In this document: positions 1-7,810 of the stretch, piece by piece
Layout of the letters: every line of letters starts with the position of its first letter
How positions within the stretch are numbered: the stretch's first letter is position 1
Source of the DNA: Streptomyces albireticuli
Lineage (GTDB): Bacteria > Actinomycetota > Actinomycetes > Streptomycetales > Streptomycetaceae
Assembly (NCBI RefSeq): GCF_002192455.1
Contig: NZ_CP021744.1
Span: forward strand, 7,092,501-7,156,500
DNA length: 64,000 nucleotides
Reading direction: 5' to 3'
The notes under the pieces: model-generated
Database searches by the model: none
What the model was told of the DNA's origin: nothing
What the model saw: only the letters and a program-made list of their open reading frames with translations
Made by a program: the position numbers and the translations under genes

Positions 1-405
1 GACGTCGCCCGCCAGGAGCGTGAGGCGGGCGCTCGCGGCCTCGTCGATCTTCACCGAGCCCTGCGCGCCCTCGAAGGCGACGTCGCCGAGCCGCCCGACA
101 CCCCGGAACTCGGCCGCGGCCGCCTTCGCCTCGACGCGGGAACCGGCGGGCAGCTGCACCGTCACCTCGACCGACCCCGAACCACCCAGGACCCGGTTCC
201 TCACCGGCGCACCCTCCACCCGCAGGACACCGTCGGCGAACACGACCTCGACCTGCTCCGCGGCCTTCACGTCACGGCCGTTGGAGACGTCCGCCGGAAG
301 GACCTCGACCGTGGTGTCGGCCCGGTCGGCGGCGATGAAGCGGATGCGCCCGGCGGGGATGTCCAGGACGGCGGCGATCGGGGCGGCGGTGGCGAACTTC
401 TGCAT
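1..405 (-). CDS. DUF4097-family protein (3' end outside window)
   Basis: The minus-strand frame is open from an ATG at 403-405 to the window edge, giving 135 codons with no stop, so the C-terminus is missing. An AGG-type ribosome site (complement of cttcctt) precedes it. The protein starts MQKFATAAPIAAVLDIPAG and continues as alternating short beta strands rich in Val/Asp/Gly. This is the look of DUF4097 putative adhesin beta-solenoid proteins, which in actinomycetes usually sit in small operons with a regulator. Their biochemical role is unknown. The upstream 150 bp is full of GCAACG/CGTTGC inverted repeats, so it is probably under a repressor encoded outside the window. Confidence 0.75.
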   Translation of the reverse strand, partial: MQKFATAAPIAAVLDIPAGRIRFIAADRADTTVEVLPADVSNGRDVKAAEQVEVVFADGVLRVEGAPVRNRVLGGSGSVEVTVQLPAGSRVEAKAAAAEFRGVGRLGDVAFEGAQGSVKIDEAASARLTLLAGDV

Positions 406-784
406 GATGACTTCCTTCGGTTCCGGTCGGCGTTTCCGACAACGCAAAAGCTACGTTGCGTTCAAGGAACCAGCAACATCTTCGTTGCACACAAACATCA
501 TTCATGCAGGTCAGAGGCATGAAATCATTGCAATGATCTGATGTCTAACGCAACGTCAATCGCTGTTTCGTTGCAATGATGTGAGGGTGAACGCTATGCC
601 GGGGCTGCTGGGCGGACGTCGAGCGGAAGCGTGATGCCGAGGGGGTGTCGGGATGTTCTCGCTGCTCAGCGCGGCAGTCGTCACTCGAATGGTGCATCCG
701 GTGCGACGGGGGCGAAGGTCGCTCGTACGGTTGTGGGTCCAGATGGGCGCTTGTCGAACATCTGATCCCCTCATGGAGGTCACC
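406..784. promoter_or_regulatory. Divergent intergenic region with repeated GCAACG dyads
   Basis: The gap between the DUF4097 gene (leftward) and a secreted-protein gene (rightward) holds three dyads in about 135 bp. AACGCAA (441-447) faces TTGCGTT (456-462) across 8 nt. ATCATTG/CAATGAT (524-537) is a perfect 14-bp palindrome. GCAACG (550-555) faces CGTTGC (569-574). All share the core (A/C)GTTGC or TTGCAAT. This arrangement suggests a dimeric repressor such as a GntR- or TetR-family protein. The remainder, about 600-770, shows no gene. Confidence 0.5.
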
Positions 785-1126
785 ATGAACCGTCATCGAA
801 CCCTCACCCTCGCAGCGGCCCCCATTGCCCTGCTGATCGGCCTGGCGGCCCCGGCGGCCGCCGCGGACGACCCGGTGTCGAGCACCCCCAAGACCCCGCG
901 AGCGGTCTGCGACAAGCCGGCGAACGACGCCGTCCTCACCGCCGAGGAAGGCATCGCGCTCAGGCAGTGCAGCAGGGCCCAGGCCGCCCCCAAGACCTGG
1001 CACTGGATGGGCAACTACGGGTCGGTCTACGACGTGGCCAACGCCGCCAACGGCGGTGGGATCGGTGCCGGTGAGGTCATCACGCAGTACCTCAACGGGC
1101 TGTACCCGACGTTCATGTTCTACTGA
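785..1126 (+). CDS. Small secreted protein, unknown
   Basis: 113 residues, starting at the ATG preceded by a strong site (atggaggtcacc). A Sec signal peptide covers about residues 1-28 (basic start, long Ala/Leu core, cleavage near AAAA-DD). The mature part is about 85 residues with two cysteines (AVCDKP and LRQCSRA), which could form one disulfide, and a C-terminal stretch rich in Gly, Asn, Tyr and aromatic residues (WHWMGNYGSVYDV) ending TFMFY. I do not recognise a family. The frame can be read upstream to 653, but those codons have no ribosome site and would bury the signal peptide. A strong terminator follows 36 bp downstream, so it is likely monocistronic. Confidence 0.7.
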   Translation: MNRHRTLTLAAAPIALLIGLAAPAAAADDPVSSTPKTPRAVCDKPANDAVLTAEEGIALRQCSRAQAAPKTWHWMGNYGSVYDVANAANGGGIGAGEVITQYLNGLYPTFMFY

Positions 1127-1161
1127 CCGCGGTCGGCAGAACACACACGGCCGGGCAGCGA

Positions 1162-1198
1162 CCGTCGACCGCACGCCGTCATGGCGTGCGGTCGACGG
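1162..1198 (+). terminator. Perfect 16-bp hairpin terminator
   Basis: Arms 1162-1177 and 1183-1198 are exact reverse complements around the 5-nt loop GTCAT. It follows the secreted-protein gene and also lies downstream of the convergent hydrolase gene, so it may act in both directions. There is no U-run, as is usual in Streptomyces. Confidence 0.8.
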
Positions 1199-1289
1199 GT
1201 GTGCGGCGGCCGTGCGGGGTCCGCGGACGGGCGGCCGGCACCGGGCCGATGAGGCTAGAAGCCGCCCGGCAAGGTGCGAGGCCCGCTGC

Positions 1290-2138
1290 TCACGGCAGCA
1301 GGGCGGCGGCGAGTTCGTCGGGCCGGGTGGCGAACGGGGTGTGGCTGCCGGGGAGGGTGCGTACGGTGAACGGTTCGCCGGGCACGGCCCGGTCGGCTTC
1401 CCTGACCATGAGGTCCTGCACGGCCGGTGTCAGCGCCCGGTCGTCCGCGCAGCGCAGGAAGGTCCGGGGTATCCGTCCCCACCGCGGGGACGTCAGCGTG
1501 ACCGGCGTGGTGACGAGCGTCAGCGGCAGGTCGGTGCTCAGCGCCGAACGCCAGCGGGCGAAGCGGTCCGGCGGGGTGTCCTGGTAATGGGTCCGGCGCA
1601 GTTCCTCGACGTAGGCGGGGTCAGGTGAGAACGGGTTGATCCGCACGGCACCCAGCTTCCCGGGGTCGCCGACGGTGAGGCCCTGTCCTCGTGCCGTGGC
1701 GTTCTCGGGCGACTCGACGTAGTCGGAGAACCGCGGCCGTCCGGCGGGGACGAAGGCCGACAGGTAGACGAGGGCGTCGACGAGTTCGGGTGCCCGTTCG
1801 GCGGCCAGTGACGCGGGGCCGCCGCCCGCGCTGTGCGCCACGAGCACGACACGACGGTAGTGCGGGCGGACCTGACGCAGCGTGCGGAGCACGGCCTCGG
1901 CGCAGTCGTCCATCGTCACGGTGGCGAGCGGGGACCTCTCGGTCGACAGGCCCGGCTGGCCGGGCAGGAGGTATCCGGTGGGCAGGGGTGCGTCGAAGCC
2001 GTGACCGGGCAGGTCGACGGCCACGCTCGCGGTGCCGGCTCCGGCGAGCGCGCGCTGTGTGGCCGCCCACTGCCCGGAACCGTGCCAGGCGCCGTGCACG
2101 AGGACGAGGACGGTGCGGGCGGGGGAGAACTTGGTCAT
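1290..2138 (-). CDS. Alpha/beta-fold hydrolase (esterase-like)
   Basis: 282 residues, a usual length for the family. HGAWHGSGQW at about 15-24 is the oxyanion-hole region typical of the plant methylesterase/hydroxynitrile-lyase-like branch. The nucleophile elbow is AHSAG with Ser103, an Ala replacing the first Gly of GxSxG. A C-terminal Asp (CADDRALTP) and His (LPGSHTPF) complete the triad. No signal peptide, so cytoplasmic. It is divergent from a LysR gene with a 95-bp spacer, the standard arrangement of a regulator and its target, so it probably hydrolyses a small ester or lactone that the regulator senses. The substrate cannot be read from sequence. Confidence 0.85.
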   Translation of the reverse strand: MTKFSPARTVLVLVHGAWHGSGQWAATQRALAGAGTASVAVDLPGHGFDAPLPTGYLLPGQPGLSTERSPLATVTMDDCAEAVLRTLRQVRPHYRRVVLVAHSAGGGPASLAAERAPELVDALVYLSAFVPAGRPRFSDYVESPENATARGQGLTVGDPGKLGAVRINPFSPDPAYVEELRRTHYQDTPPDRFARWRSALSTDLPLTLVTTPVTLTSPRWGRIPRTFLRCADDRALTPAVQDLMVREADRAVPGEPFTVRTLPGSHTPFATRPDELAAALLP

Positions 2139-2199
2139 GACCGCAATTGCATGTGACCCGCGCCCCTGTCATCCAGTGAAAGATCTGACAAGGTGATCC

Positions 2200-2220
2200 G
2201 CGATACTCAGGGGATATCGC
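2200..2220 (+). promoter_or_regulatory. Candidate LysR box (T-N11-A)
   Basis: GCGATA (2200-2205) and TATCGC (2215-2220) form a perfect 6-bp dyad with a 9-bp spacer. T2204 and A2216 give the T-N11-A signature of LysR-family sites. It lies 13 bp before the LysR start codon and within the spacer shared with the divergent hydrolase. Confidence 0.55.
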
Positions 2221-2233
2221 CGGAAGGGGTGGC

Positions 2234-3178
2234 ATGGAGGCGCGGCACTTGCGGTACGCCCTGGCTCTCGCCGAGCACGGGCACTTCGGCCGGGCCGCCG
2301 GTGCCCTGGGCATCGCGCAGCCTCCGCTGTCCAAGCAGATCGCCGACCTGGAACGCGAGGTGGGCGCCCGGTTGTTCGACCGCACCCGTCAGGGGGTGTT
2401 CCCCACGGCCGCGGGCGCGGCGTTCCTCGCCCGGGCGCGCAGGGCGCTCGACGAGATCACGGCCGCCTCGGTCGACGCGGCCCGGGCCGCGCGCGGCGAA
2501 ACGGGGCGGCTACGCCTGGGATTCATCGCCTCGGCGCTGCTCGAACCCCTGCCTGACGTCCTCTGCCGGTTCGGCCGGGAACGGCCCGCGGTGCGGCTGG
2601 AGCTGCACGAGATGGCGACCAGCCGCAGCACGGCCGCGCTCGTCGCCGGTGAACTGGACGTGGCGATCACCCTCGGCCGGCCACGGGGTACCGGGACCGA
2701 GCATCTGGTGTCCGTGCCGATCGGGCACGACCACCTGGTCGCGGTCGTGAGCAGCACGCACCCCTTCGCCGGTCGGCCGTCGGTGAGCGTGGACCAACTG
2801 CGGTGCCAGCAGCTGATCGTGGCGCCGGCCGAGGACGAGCCCACCGCCCTCATGACCCTGCGCACCCTGCTGGGCAAGGACTCCCCGGCCCTTGCCGGCG
2901 CGAGCGTCGCGAGGGACATCCACACGATCATCGGCCTCGCCGCCTGTGGTGTGGGCGTGGGCCTGGGGCCCTCCCGCATGCTGTCGGTCCCGCGACGTGG
3001 CACGTGGTTCTGCGAGGTGACCCCGCGCACGCCGCTGCCCGATCTGGTCCTGTCCTTCGCCACCCGGGAACGCTCCCCGGTGCTGGACGCCTTCCTCGAC
3101 GTCATCCGCGGGAACTGCCCGGCCGCCCGTGCCGCACTCGACCACAGACTCGGCGCGGGAGGCGAAGGCGGATCCTGA
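2234..3178 (+). CDS. LysR-family transcriptional regulator
   Basis: 314 residues. The N-terminal winged HTH covers residues 1-60 (MEARHLRYALALAEHGHFG, then AQPPLSKQIADLE). The effector-binding domain spans about 90-300. Start chosen at the ATG after aaggggtggc. It most likely controls the divergent esterase gene (1290-2138) and itself through the T-N11-A dyad in the spacer. The effector is unknown. LysR proteins act as cytoplasmic tetramers that switch on a divergent target when bound to a small metabolite. Confidence 0.93.
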   Translation: MEARHLRYALALAEHGHFGRAAGALGIAQPPLSKQIADLEREVGARLFDRTRQGVFPTAAGAAFLARARRALDEITAASVDAARAARGETGRLRLGFIASALLEPLPDVLCRFGRERPAVRLELHEMATSRSTAALVAGELDVAITLGRPRGTGTEHLVSVPIGHDHLVAVVSSTHPFAGRPSVSVDQLRCQQLIVAPAEDEPTALMTLRTLLGKDSPALAGASVARDIHTIIGLAACGVGVGLGPSRMLSVPRRGTWFCEVTPRTPLPDLVLSFATRERSPVLDAFLDVIRGNCPAARAALDHRLGAGGEGGS

Positions 3179-3232
3179 CAGCGGTGACTCCGGGCAGCAG
3201 GTCCTCGCCGCCGCCCCGGGCATCGGGTCGTG

Positions 3233-3646
3233 TCAGGCCGTGAAAGCGTTCAGCCTCGCGCCTGTCACCGGAGCGGCGGGCTTGAAGGTGTAGTCGAACT
3301 TGTACGTCGTCTCGTGCGAACTCGTGAAGTGCGGGCAGACCAGCGGGCCGACCATGCCGCCCTTCGCGCCCATCTCGATCCACCAGCCCGCGCAGCGCCC
3401 GTCCGGTGCGCCGCCCCAGCCCTTGCCGGGCAGCAGGTCCTCGATCCAGCCGGTGACCCGCGTGGTGCCGTCGCTCTGCGGGCACATCGATATCTCGCCG
3501 CGCCCGAAGGACTTCGTCCCGGCGGCCGTGACGCACGCCGGCCCGTCGGACGGCGCGGCCTGGGCGGTGGGGGCGGTGAGCAGCGTCAGAGCGGCGGTCG
3601 CGGCGGTCGCTCCGGTCAGGGCCAGGGTGCGGACGAGGTGTCTCAT
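3233..3646 (-). CDS. Small secreted protein, unknown
   Basis: 137 residues from the ATG at 3644-3646, which has a GAGAAGGAAC ribosome site. The longer reading from 3688 would put 14 residues before the signal peptide and is less likely. The Sec signal peptide is about residues 1-33 (MRHLVRTLALTGATAATAAL, cleavage after AQA). The mature domain is about 104 residues with four cysteines (ACVT, MCPQ, RCAGW, VCPHF), so probably two disulfides, and several Trp/Gly turns. I do not recognise the family. It converges on the LysR gene and is followed by no obvious partner. Confidence 0.7.
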   Translation of the reverse strand: MRHLVRTLALTGATAATAALTLLTAPTAQAAPSDGPACVTAAGTKSFGRGEISMCPQSDGTTRVTGWIEDLLPGKGWGGAPDGRCAGWWIEMGAKGGMVGPLVCPHFTSSHETTYKFDYTFKPAAPVTGARLNAFTA

Positions 3647-3706
3647 GGTCGTTCCTTCTCTCCTCAAGGGGCACTGAGGCAGAGACAACCACGAAGTGGA
3701 TCATGA

Positions 3707-4163
3707 ACGCCAGGGGGGCTTCCCTCGTCGACCGAGTGCCCGGCCGTCCGCGTCCTCTCTGCCTCCAGCACCCCCGAACGCGTGGCCACGGCGCTGGCCG
3801 CGGGCGCGGCCGGGTACGTACGCAAGGACACGCCGCCCGACCGCCTCGCCCCCTTGGTGCGCTTCCTCGCGCAGGAATGGACCCATGATGTCCGCTGACG
3901 TCAGCGCACCGGTCGTCAGCGCCTTCCTCTCGGACGCCGGCCGGACCGCGGCCACCGTCGCCCTCGGCCGGCTCTCGCCCCGGGAGCGGCAAGTCCTGGT
4001 CCTGCACGCTCAGGGGCTGCCCAACACGGACATCGGCCGTCAACTGCACCTGGGCACGGTCCAGGACCACGTACGAGCCGTGCTCCGCAAGCTCGGGGTG
4101 CAGCGACGCCTCCGGGCGGCCCTCCTCGCCGAACGAACCGGCCTCCTCGTTGATCAGCCCTGA
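3707..4163 (+). pseudogene. Broken NarL/FixJ response-regulator gene
   Basis: Two frames together resemble a NarL-type response regulator. From 3707 to the TGA at 3896-3898, one frame reads like the end of a receiver domain (VRVLSASSTPERVATALAAG, then AGYVRKDTPPDRL). From the ATG at 3885 another frame gives a LuxR-type HTH (LSPRERQVLVLHAQGL, then TVQDHVRAVLRKLGV) ending at 4163. The first half of the receiver, including the phosphoacceptor Asp, is absent and no start codon precedes it. Truncation plus frameshift is the simplest reading. The downstream 92-residue HTH could still be made as a stand-alone protein from ATG 3885 or 3888. Confidence 0.75.
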
Positions 4164-4281
4164 TGGGCCGAAGAGCCTGGACGTCCCTGGACCGTCCGGG
4201 GCGCCTCCTCAGGTGGTGCCATGGCGGCGTCTCACTGCGACGCTGACAGCGCATCAGGCCGCTCTGGGCGACTTTCCCTGA

Positions 4282-5112
4282 TCAGCCGATCGGCGTGCCC
4301 GGCGCGGGCCATTGCCGGCGGGGAGGGATCAGCAGGCGCAGCAGGCGGGAGACTGCGCGGAGTTTCCAGTCGCCGGGGAAGCGGATGCGGGTGATGAAGG
4401 CGGCCGTGGACCTGCTGATGGACGCCGTCGCGGCGTCGGCCGACGTCGGCTCCCTGAGCCGGTCGGAGTTGAACCACGCCAGGCCGCGCGCCATGCGGAT
4501 CCCGTAGTTCGTGAAGAGTTCGTCGTCGCGGGTGAACAGCCGGTCCAGGGAGCGCAGGCCGCGGCAGTACCGGGCGGCCAGATCGTCCTGGACCTCGTCG
4601 ACGCACGTGGCGAGCAGGTCGTTCATGCGGTGGAAGTCGCCGATGTGCCGGTGGTTCCCCGCGCGGGCGTCCAGTGACCGCAGCGCGAGGGGCAGGTCGT
4701 AGGACATGTGCGCCATCATCGAGAAGAGCACCTCCTCCAGGACGTAGGAGTGCCGTACGGACGAGGCGGCGTAGACGTCGCGCCAGGGCGGTGGCACGGC
4801 ATCCGGGAGGTCCCCCGGCGCGACCTCGCCGCCGCTCCGGGGGAACGCCGCCAGCCATGTGTCGGTGGCGTCCATCGCCGAGAAGTAGGCCGACGCCAGC
4901 GAGACGGACAGATCGGCCACCCAGTCCGGCTCCGCGAACGGCGGGGTGCCCGTCCGCAGCGCCGTGGTCAGGCTGGTGGTGAGCCGGTAGTAGGTGTAGG
5001 CGAACGTGGCGCGGTGGTCGCGCTCCGCGTCGTACCTCCCGACGCGGAGCGCGAGTTCGCGGGCGACACGCTCGACCTTCTCGGCGGGGGAGGGGACGCC
5101 GGGCGTCGTCAC
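4282..5112 (-). CDS. DUF5995-family protein
   Basis: 276 residues from a GTG at 5110-5112 whose bases overlap the TGA of the upstream gene (GTGA), indicating translational coupling. GGAAGG lies just upstream. The protein is mostly helical, rich in Arg/Leu/Asp, and resembles the DUF5995 family of actinobacteria (FAYTYYRLTTSL, SFLSMDATDTW-type helices, HMNDLLATCVDEV-like region). No signal peptide. Function unknown. It forms a two-gene operon with the gene at 5109-5696, and the two probably act together. Confidence 0.7.
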   Translation of the reverse strand: MTTPGVPSPAEKVERVARELALRVGRYDAERDHRATFAYTYYRLTTSLTTALRTGTPPFAEPDWVADLSVSLASAYFSAMDATDTWLAAFPRSGGEVAPGDLPDAVPPPWRDVYAASSVRHSYVLEEVLFSMMAHMSYDLPLALRSLDARAGNHRHIGDFHRMNDLLATCVDEVQDDLAARYCRGLRSLDRLFTRDDELFTNYGIRMARGLAWFNSDRLREPTSADAATASISRSTAAFITRIRFPGDWKLRAVSRLLRLLIPPRRQWPAPGTPIG

Positions 5113-5696
5113 TCGGGGCCTTCCGTCCCGCCGCCACCCCCGGTCACCCGCCGGGCCCGCTCCGTCGCGCGCGCCCAGTCGCACACCAGCTCCCCGGCGA
5201 GACTGCGCCGGTCGGCCCCCACGTGGTAGGTCGCGGTCCAGGCCGTCCCCAGCAGCGGCATGTGGTACGTGGACGCCATGCCCGCCTCGCGGATCTCCGC
5301 GGGGTAGGCGAAGGTGCGCGTCATGACGCGCGGGAGGGGTCCGAACCGCTCGTGGGCGTGGACGGTGACCCTGGTGCCGTCGGGGTCCAGGACGTAGCGC
5401 TCCCGCAGCAGGTACAGGGGGACACCGAATGCGGAGAGCCTGACCGTGTTGTCGGCCTCGCCGAAGTCGCCCGCGTCCGGCCTCGCGACGATCGTCGAGT
5501 CCAGCCGGGACGCACCGGTGACCAGCCGCGTTCCGCACATCGCGACGACGAGCAACCGGTTCAGCCCGCCAAGGCCCCGGGCCCCCAGGAACCGCCGCCA
5601 CGAGGTGACCCGGAACGTGAACGTGCCACGCCACACGCCCGTTCCGACCGCGAAGTAGTAGACATGGCTGGGGGCTTCAGCGGTCATCCGACCCAC
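5109..5696 (-). CDS. Conserved hypothetical protein paired with DUF5995
   Basis: 195 residues from the ATG at 5696, or 192 from the in-frame ATG at 5687 (MTAEAPSHVYYFAVGTGVW). Beta-rich, with a membrane-interaction-like segment (GLNRLLVVAMCGTRLV). It reads like a lipocalin/START-type single-domain protein, but no family is certain. Its stop overlaps the start of the DUF5995 gene by 4 bp, so both are one operon. Upstream, GACCGTAC occurs twice (about 5770-5800), a possible regulator site. Confidence 0.6.
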   Translation of the reverse strand: MGRMTAEAPSHVYYFAVGTGVWRGTFTFRVTSWRRFLGARGLGGLNRLLVVAMCGTRLVTGASRLDSTIVARPDAGDFGEADNTVRLSAFGVPLYLLRERYVLDPDGTRVTVHAHERFGPLPRVMTRTFAYPAEIREAGMASTYHMPLLGTAWTATYHVGADRRSLAGELVCDWARATERARRVTGGGGGTEGPE

Positions 5697-6057
5697 CCGC
5701 CCACTGTTCCCGACACCGGGCGGCCGCGTCGTCGCTCGCGCATCGCCGGGGCGGCGGCGCTTCGTCAGCGTGTACGGTCACATCGAGCAGCGTACGGTCT
5801 GATTTGCGTCCTTTGCGGGAGAATCGCCGCCGGATGTCACCGCCGCCGAGGACTCGGCCGGAGCCGGCGCTGCACGCACAGTGCGGGTCCTGGCCGCCGA
5901 TGCCGCGTCGGTGCCCCGGTGGGCCGCCGGTGAGCTTGAGGCGCCGAGGCCTTCACCGCCGCGGCCGAGCACCACTCCGGCGTACGGTGAACGCCCAGGT
6001 GAGCAGCGGGCAGCCCGGTCCGAGGGGTGCTTCGTCCCATCGTTAGCCTAGGTCTTC
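5697..6057. other. Intergenic region without recognisable gene
   Basis: 361 bp between divergent genes. The minus-strand frame 5778-5975 is open for 65 codons, but its composition is low-complexity Ala/Arg/Pro and no ribosome site is visible. The motif GTACGGTC occurs near 5774 and 5793, and CGTACGGTGA near 5982. These could be regulator half-sites for the DUF5995 operon. I see nothing else. Confidence 0.4.
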
Positions 6058-6495
6058 ATGACACGTGCTTGGATCTTGCCGATACTGCTTGTGCTCTGCG
6101 GCTCAGTCGTTGCGGCCGGGCTGATCTTCAGTGGGATCCCCGGTGCGGCCGCAGCGATCCTGCCGCTGTTCGTGGCGCTCGCAGGTGTGAACTCGCCCCT
6201 GGCCTTCCCGAGGCCGATCGGTGCGCTGGAGGCGCAGCGCCGCAGCGCCGTCGATGGCCGGCCGGTCGTCTTCTGGCGGTCCGGCTGCAAGTACTGCCTG
6301 CGACTGCGCATCCGGCTGGGCCGCAGCGCGCGCCAGGCGCACTGGGTCGACATATGGCGCGACCCGGCTGGTGCGGCAGTGGTGAGGGCGGCCAACGAGG
6401 GCAATGAGACCGTGCCGACCGTCGTCGTGGCGGGCCGGCCGCATGTCAACCCCGACCCTGAATGGGTACGCGGACAGCTCCCCCCTTCTGTGTGA
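6058..6495 (+). CDS. Membrane-anchored glutaredoxin/thioredoxin-like protein
   Basis: 145 residues. Two hydrophobic segments (about 4-24 and 28-46) are followed by a short thioredoxin-fold domain. The redox motif is CKYC (Cys77-Cys80) after VVFWRSG, and the cis-proline motif is TVPTVVV with Pro120. This matches small mycoredoxin/glutaredoxin proteins, here carried on an N-terminal membrane anchor. The likely role is dithiol or mycothiol-dependent disulfide reduction at the cytoplasmic face of the membrane. No neighbouring partner suggests the substrate. Confidence 0.8.
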   Translation: MTRAWILPILLVLCGSVVAAGLIFSGIPGAAAAILPLFVALAGVNSPLAFPRPIGALEAQRRSAVDGRPVVFWRSGCKYCLRLRIRLGRSARQAHWVDIWRDPAGAAVVRAANEGNETVPTVVVAGRPHVNPDPEWVRGQLPPSV

Positions 6496-6601
6496 CGGGG
6501 GCTGGTGCCGCACAACGGAGAAGTCTGGGGTGACTGCTAAAGGCCGGCGGCTGAGGTTTTTCCGGGTTACGCCAGCCTTGAACAGGTACCCAACATGCCC
6601 T

Positions 6602-6949
6602 GTCCGAGCGGACTTCGTCTACGACGGCGGTGGCACCGAGACGTTCCACTCCTCACAGCTCGCCCTGCGCCCGCACGGGGTGCACGCGTACTACGGCCCT
6701 TTCATGGGCGTTCCGGCCCTCCGGCCGACCGACCTGCCCAACAGCATCTTTCTGACGTACCCGGTGATGCACCACCACGTGCCCACCCGCGAGGCCCTGT
6801 TCCACCGCACCGGAGAGATCTTCGACCTGGTACTCGGCGGGCAGCTCACCCCGCGCATCGGCGGCCGCTACGTCCTGGCGGACGCGGCACAGGCCCACGC
6901 GGACATCGAGTCGCGCGGGACCACCGGGAAGCTGCTCCTCCTGCCCTGA
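6602..6949 (+). pseudogene. C-terminal remnant of a quinone oxidoreductase (zinc-type MDR)
   Basis: The translation from about 6602 to the TGA at 6947-6949 matches the C-terminal third of NADPH:quinone oxidoreductases: ADFVYDGGGTETFHSS, then HGVHAYYGPF, and the terminal YVLADAAQAHADIESRGTTG that ends this family. The first about 200 residues, including the catalytic half and the NADPH-binding GxGxxG, are absent. The in-frame codons upstream (6404-6601) overlap the glutaredoxin gene and are unrelated. It is therefore a 5'-truncated remnant. The adjacent TetR gene may be its former regulator. Confidence 0.75.
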
Positions 6950-7021
6950 CCGGCCATGGCCCACGCCGTCCCGCGTACCCTTCGCGTTCAAGGGGCGGGA
7001 CAACTCACACCGGGAGGATCT

Positions 7022-7666
7022 GTGTCCTTGACCCGTAAGGGCGCCGCCACCAAGCAGCGCATCGTCGAGGGAGCCGCCGAGGAGATACGCGACCAGGGCG
7101 TGTTCTCCCTGCGGCTGGAGGATGTGATGGCTCGCACGGCGACCAGCAAGAGCCAGTTGTTCCACTACTTCCCCAGCGGGAAGGACGAACTGCTGCTGGC
7201 CGTGGCCCGCCACGAGGCGGACCGGGTCATCGCGGACCAGCAGCCGGAGCTGGGTTCTCTGACCAGCTGGGCCGCGTGGTGGCAGTGGCGGGACAAGGTC
7301 GTCGCGCGCTACCGCGCGCAAGGCGAGAACTGCCCGCTGCACACGGCCATGTCCCGGATCGGAGCGGCCACGGAGGCCGCGCGGGCCGTGGCTTGTGAAC
7401 TCCTGAAGCGGTGGCAGGACCAACTCGCCTCGGGCATCCGCCATATGCAGGGTATCGGCGAGATACCCCCCGGACTGGACGCCGACCGCGAGGCCGCCGC
7501 CCTTCTCGCCGGGGTTCAGGGCGGCGTGATGATCCTGCTGACAACGGGCGGCCTGGACCACCTGGAAGCCGCTCTGGACCGGGGCATCGCCCACCTGAGG
7601 GGGCCGGACCGGCCCAGCCATGATCCGGATGGGTGTCTCAGTAGTGCTGTGCAGACGGAGAGTTGA
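7022..7666 (+). CDS. TetR-family transcriptional regulator
   Basis: 214 residues from a GTG at 7022 with GGGAGGA about 7 bp upstream. An ATG at 6956 in frame lacks a site and lies too close to the preceding remnant. The HTH covers about 8-55 (TKQRIVEGAAEEIRDQGVF, then SKSQLFHYFPSGKDEL). The helical C-terminal domain has the Trp-rich core and LAGVQGGVMILLTTG typical of YxaF/LmrA-like TetR repressors. These commonly control quinone reductases or exporters. Here the neighbouring quinone reductase is only a remnant, so the regulator may have lost its target. Confidence 0.9.
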   Translation: MSLTRKGAATKQRIVEGAAEEIRDQGVFSLRLEDVMARTATSKSQLFHYFPSGKDELLLAVARHEADRVIADQQPELGSLTSWAAWWQWRDKVVARYRAQGENCPLHTAMSRIGAATEAARAVACELLKRWQDQLASGIRHMQGIGEIPPGLDADREAAALLAGVQGGVMILLTTGGLDHLEAALDRGIAHLRGPDRPSHDPDGCLSSAVQTES

Positions 7667-7810
7667 AGAACGGTACTCAGGGTCCGTCGGATAAGGTGAC
7701 TTGGCTGTCCTGTGTGGTCCGTAACGCGACCGGACTGACGCTGTTCCAGGTCGGCTCTTTCGACTCTGCCGGCGGAGACTTTCGCATAACTTCACTGTTC
7801 AGGAGGTCTG

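Noticed and set aside
5765..5802. GTACGGTC direct repeats upstream of the DUF5995 operon
   Set aside because: Two short copies with uneven spacing, not enough to call an operator.
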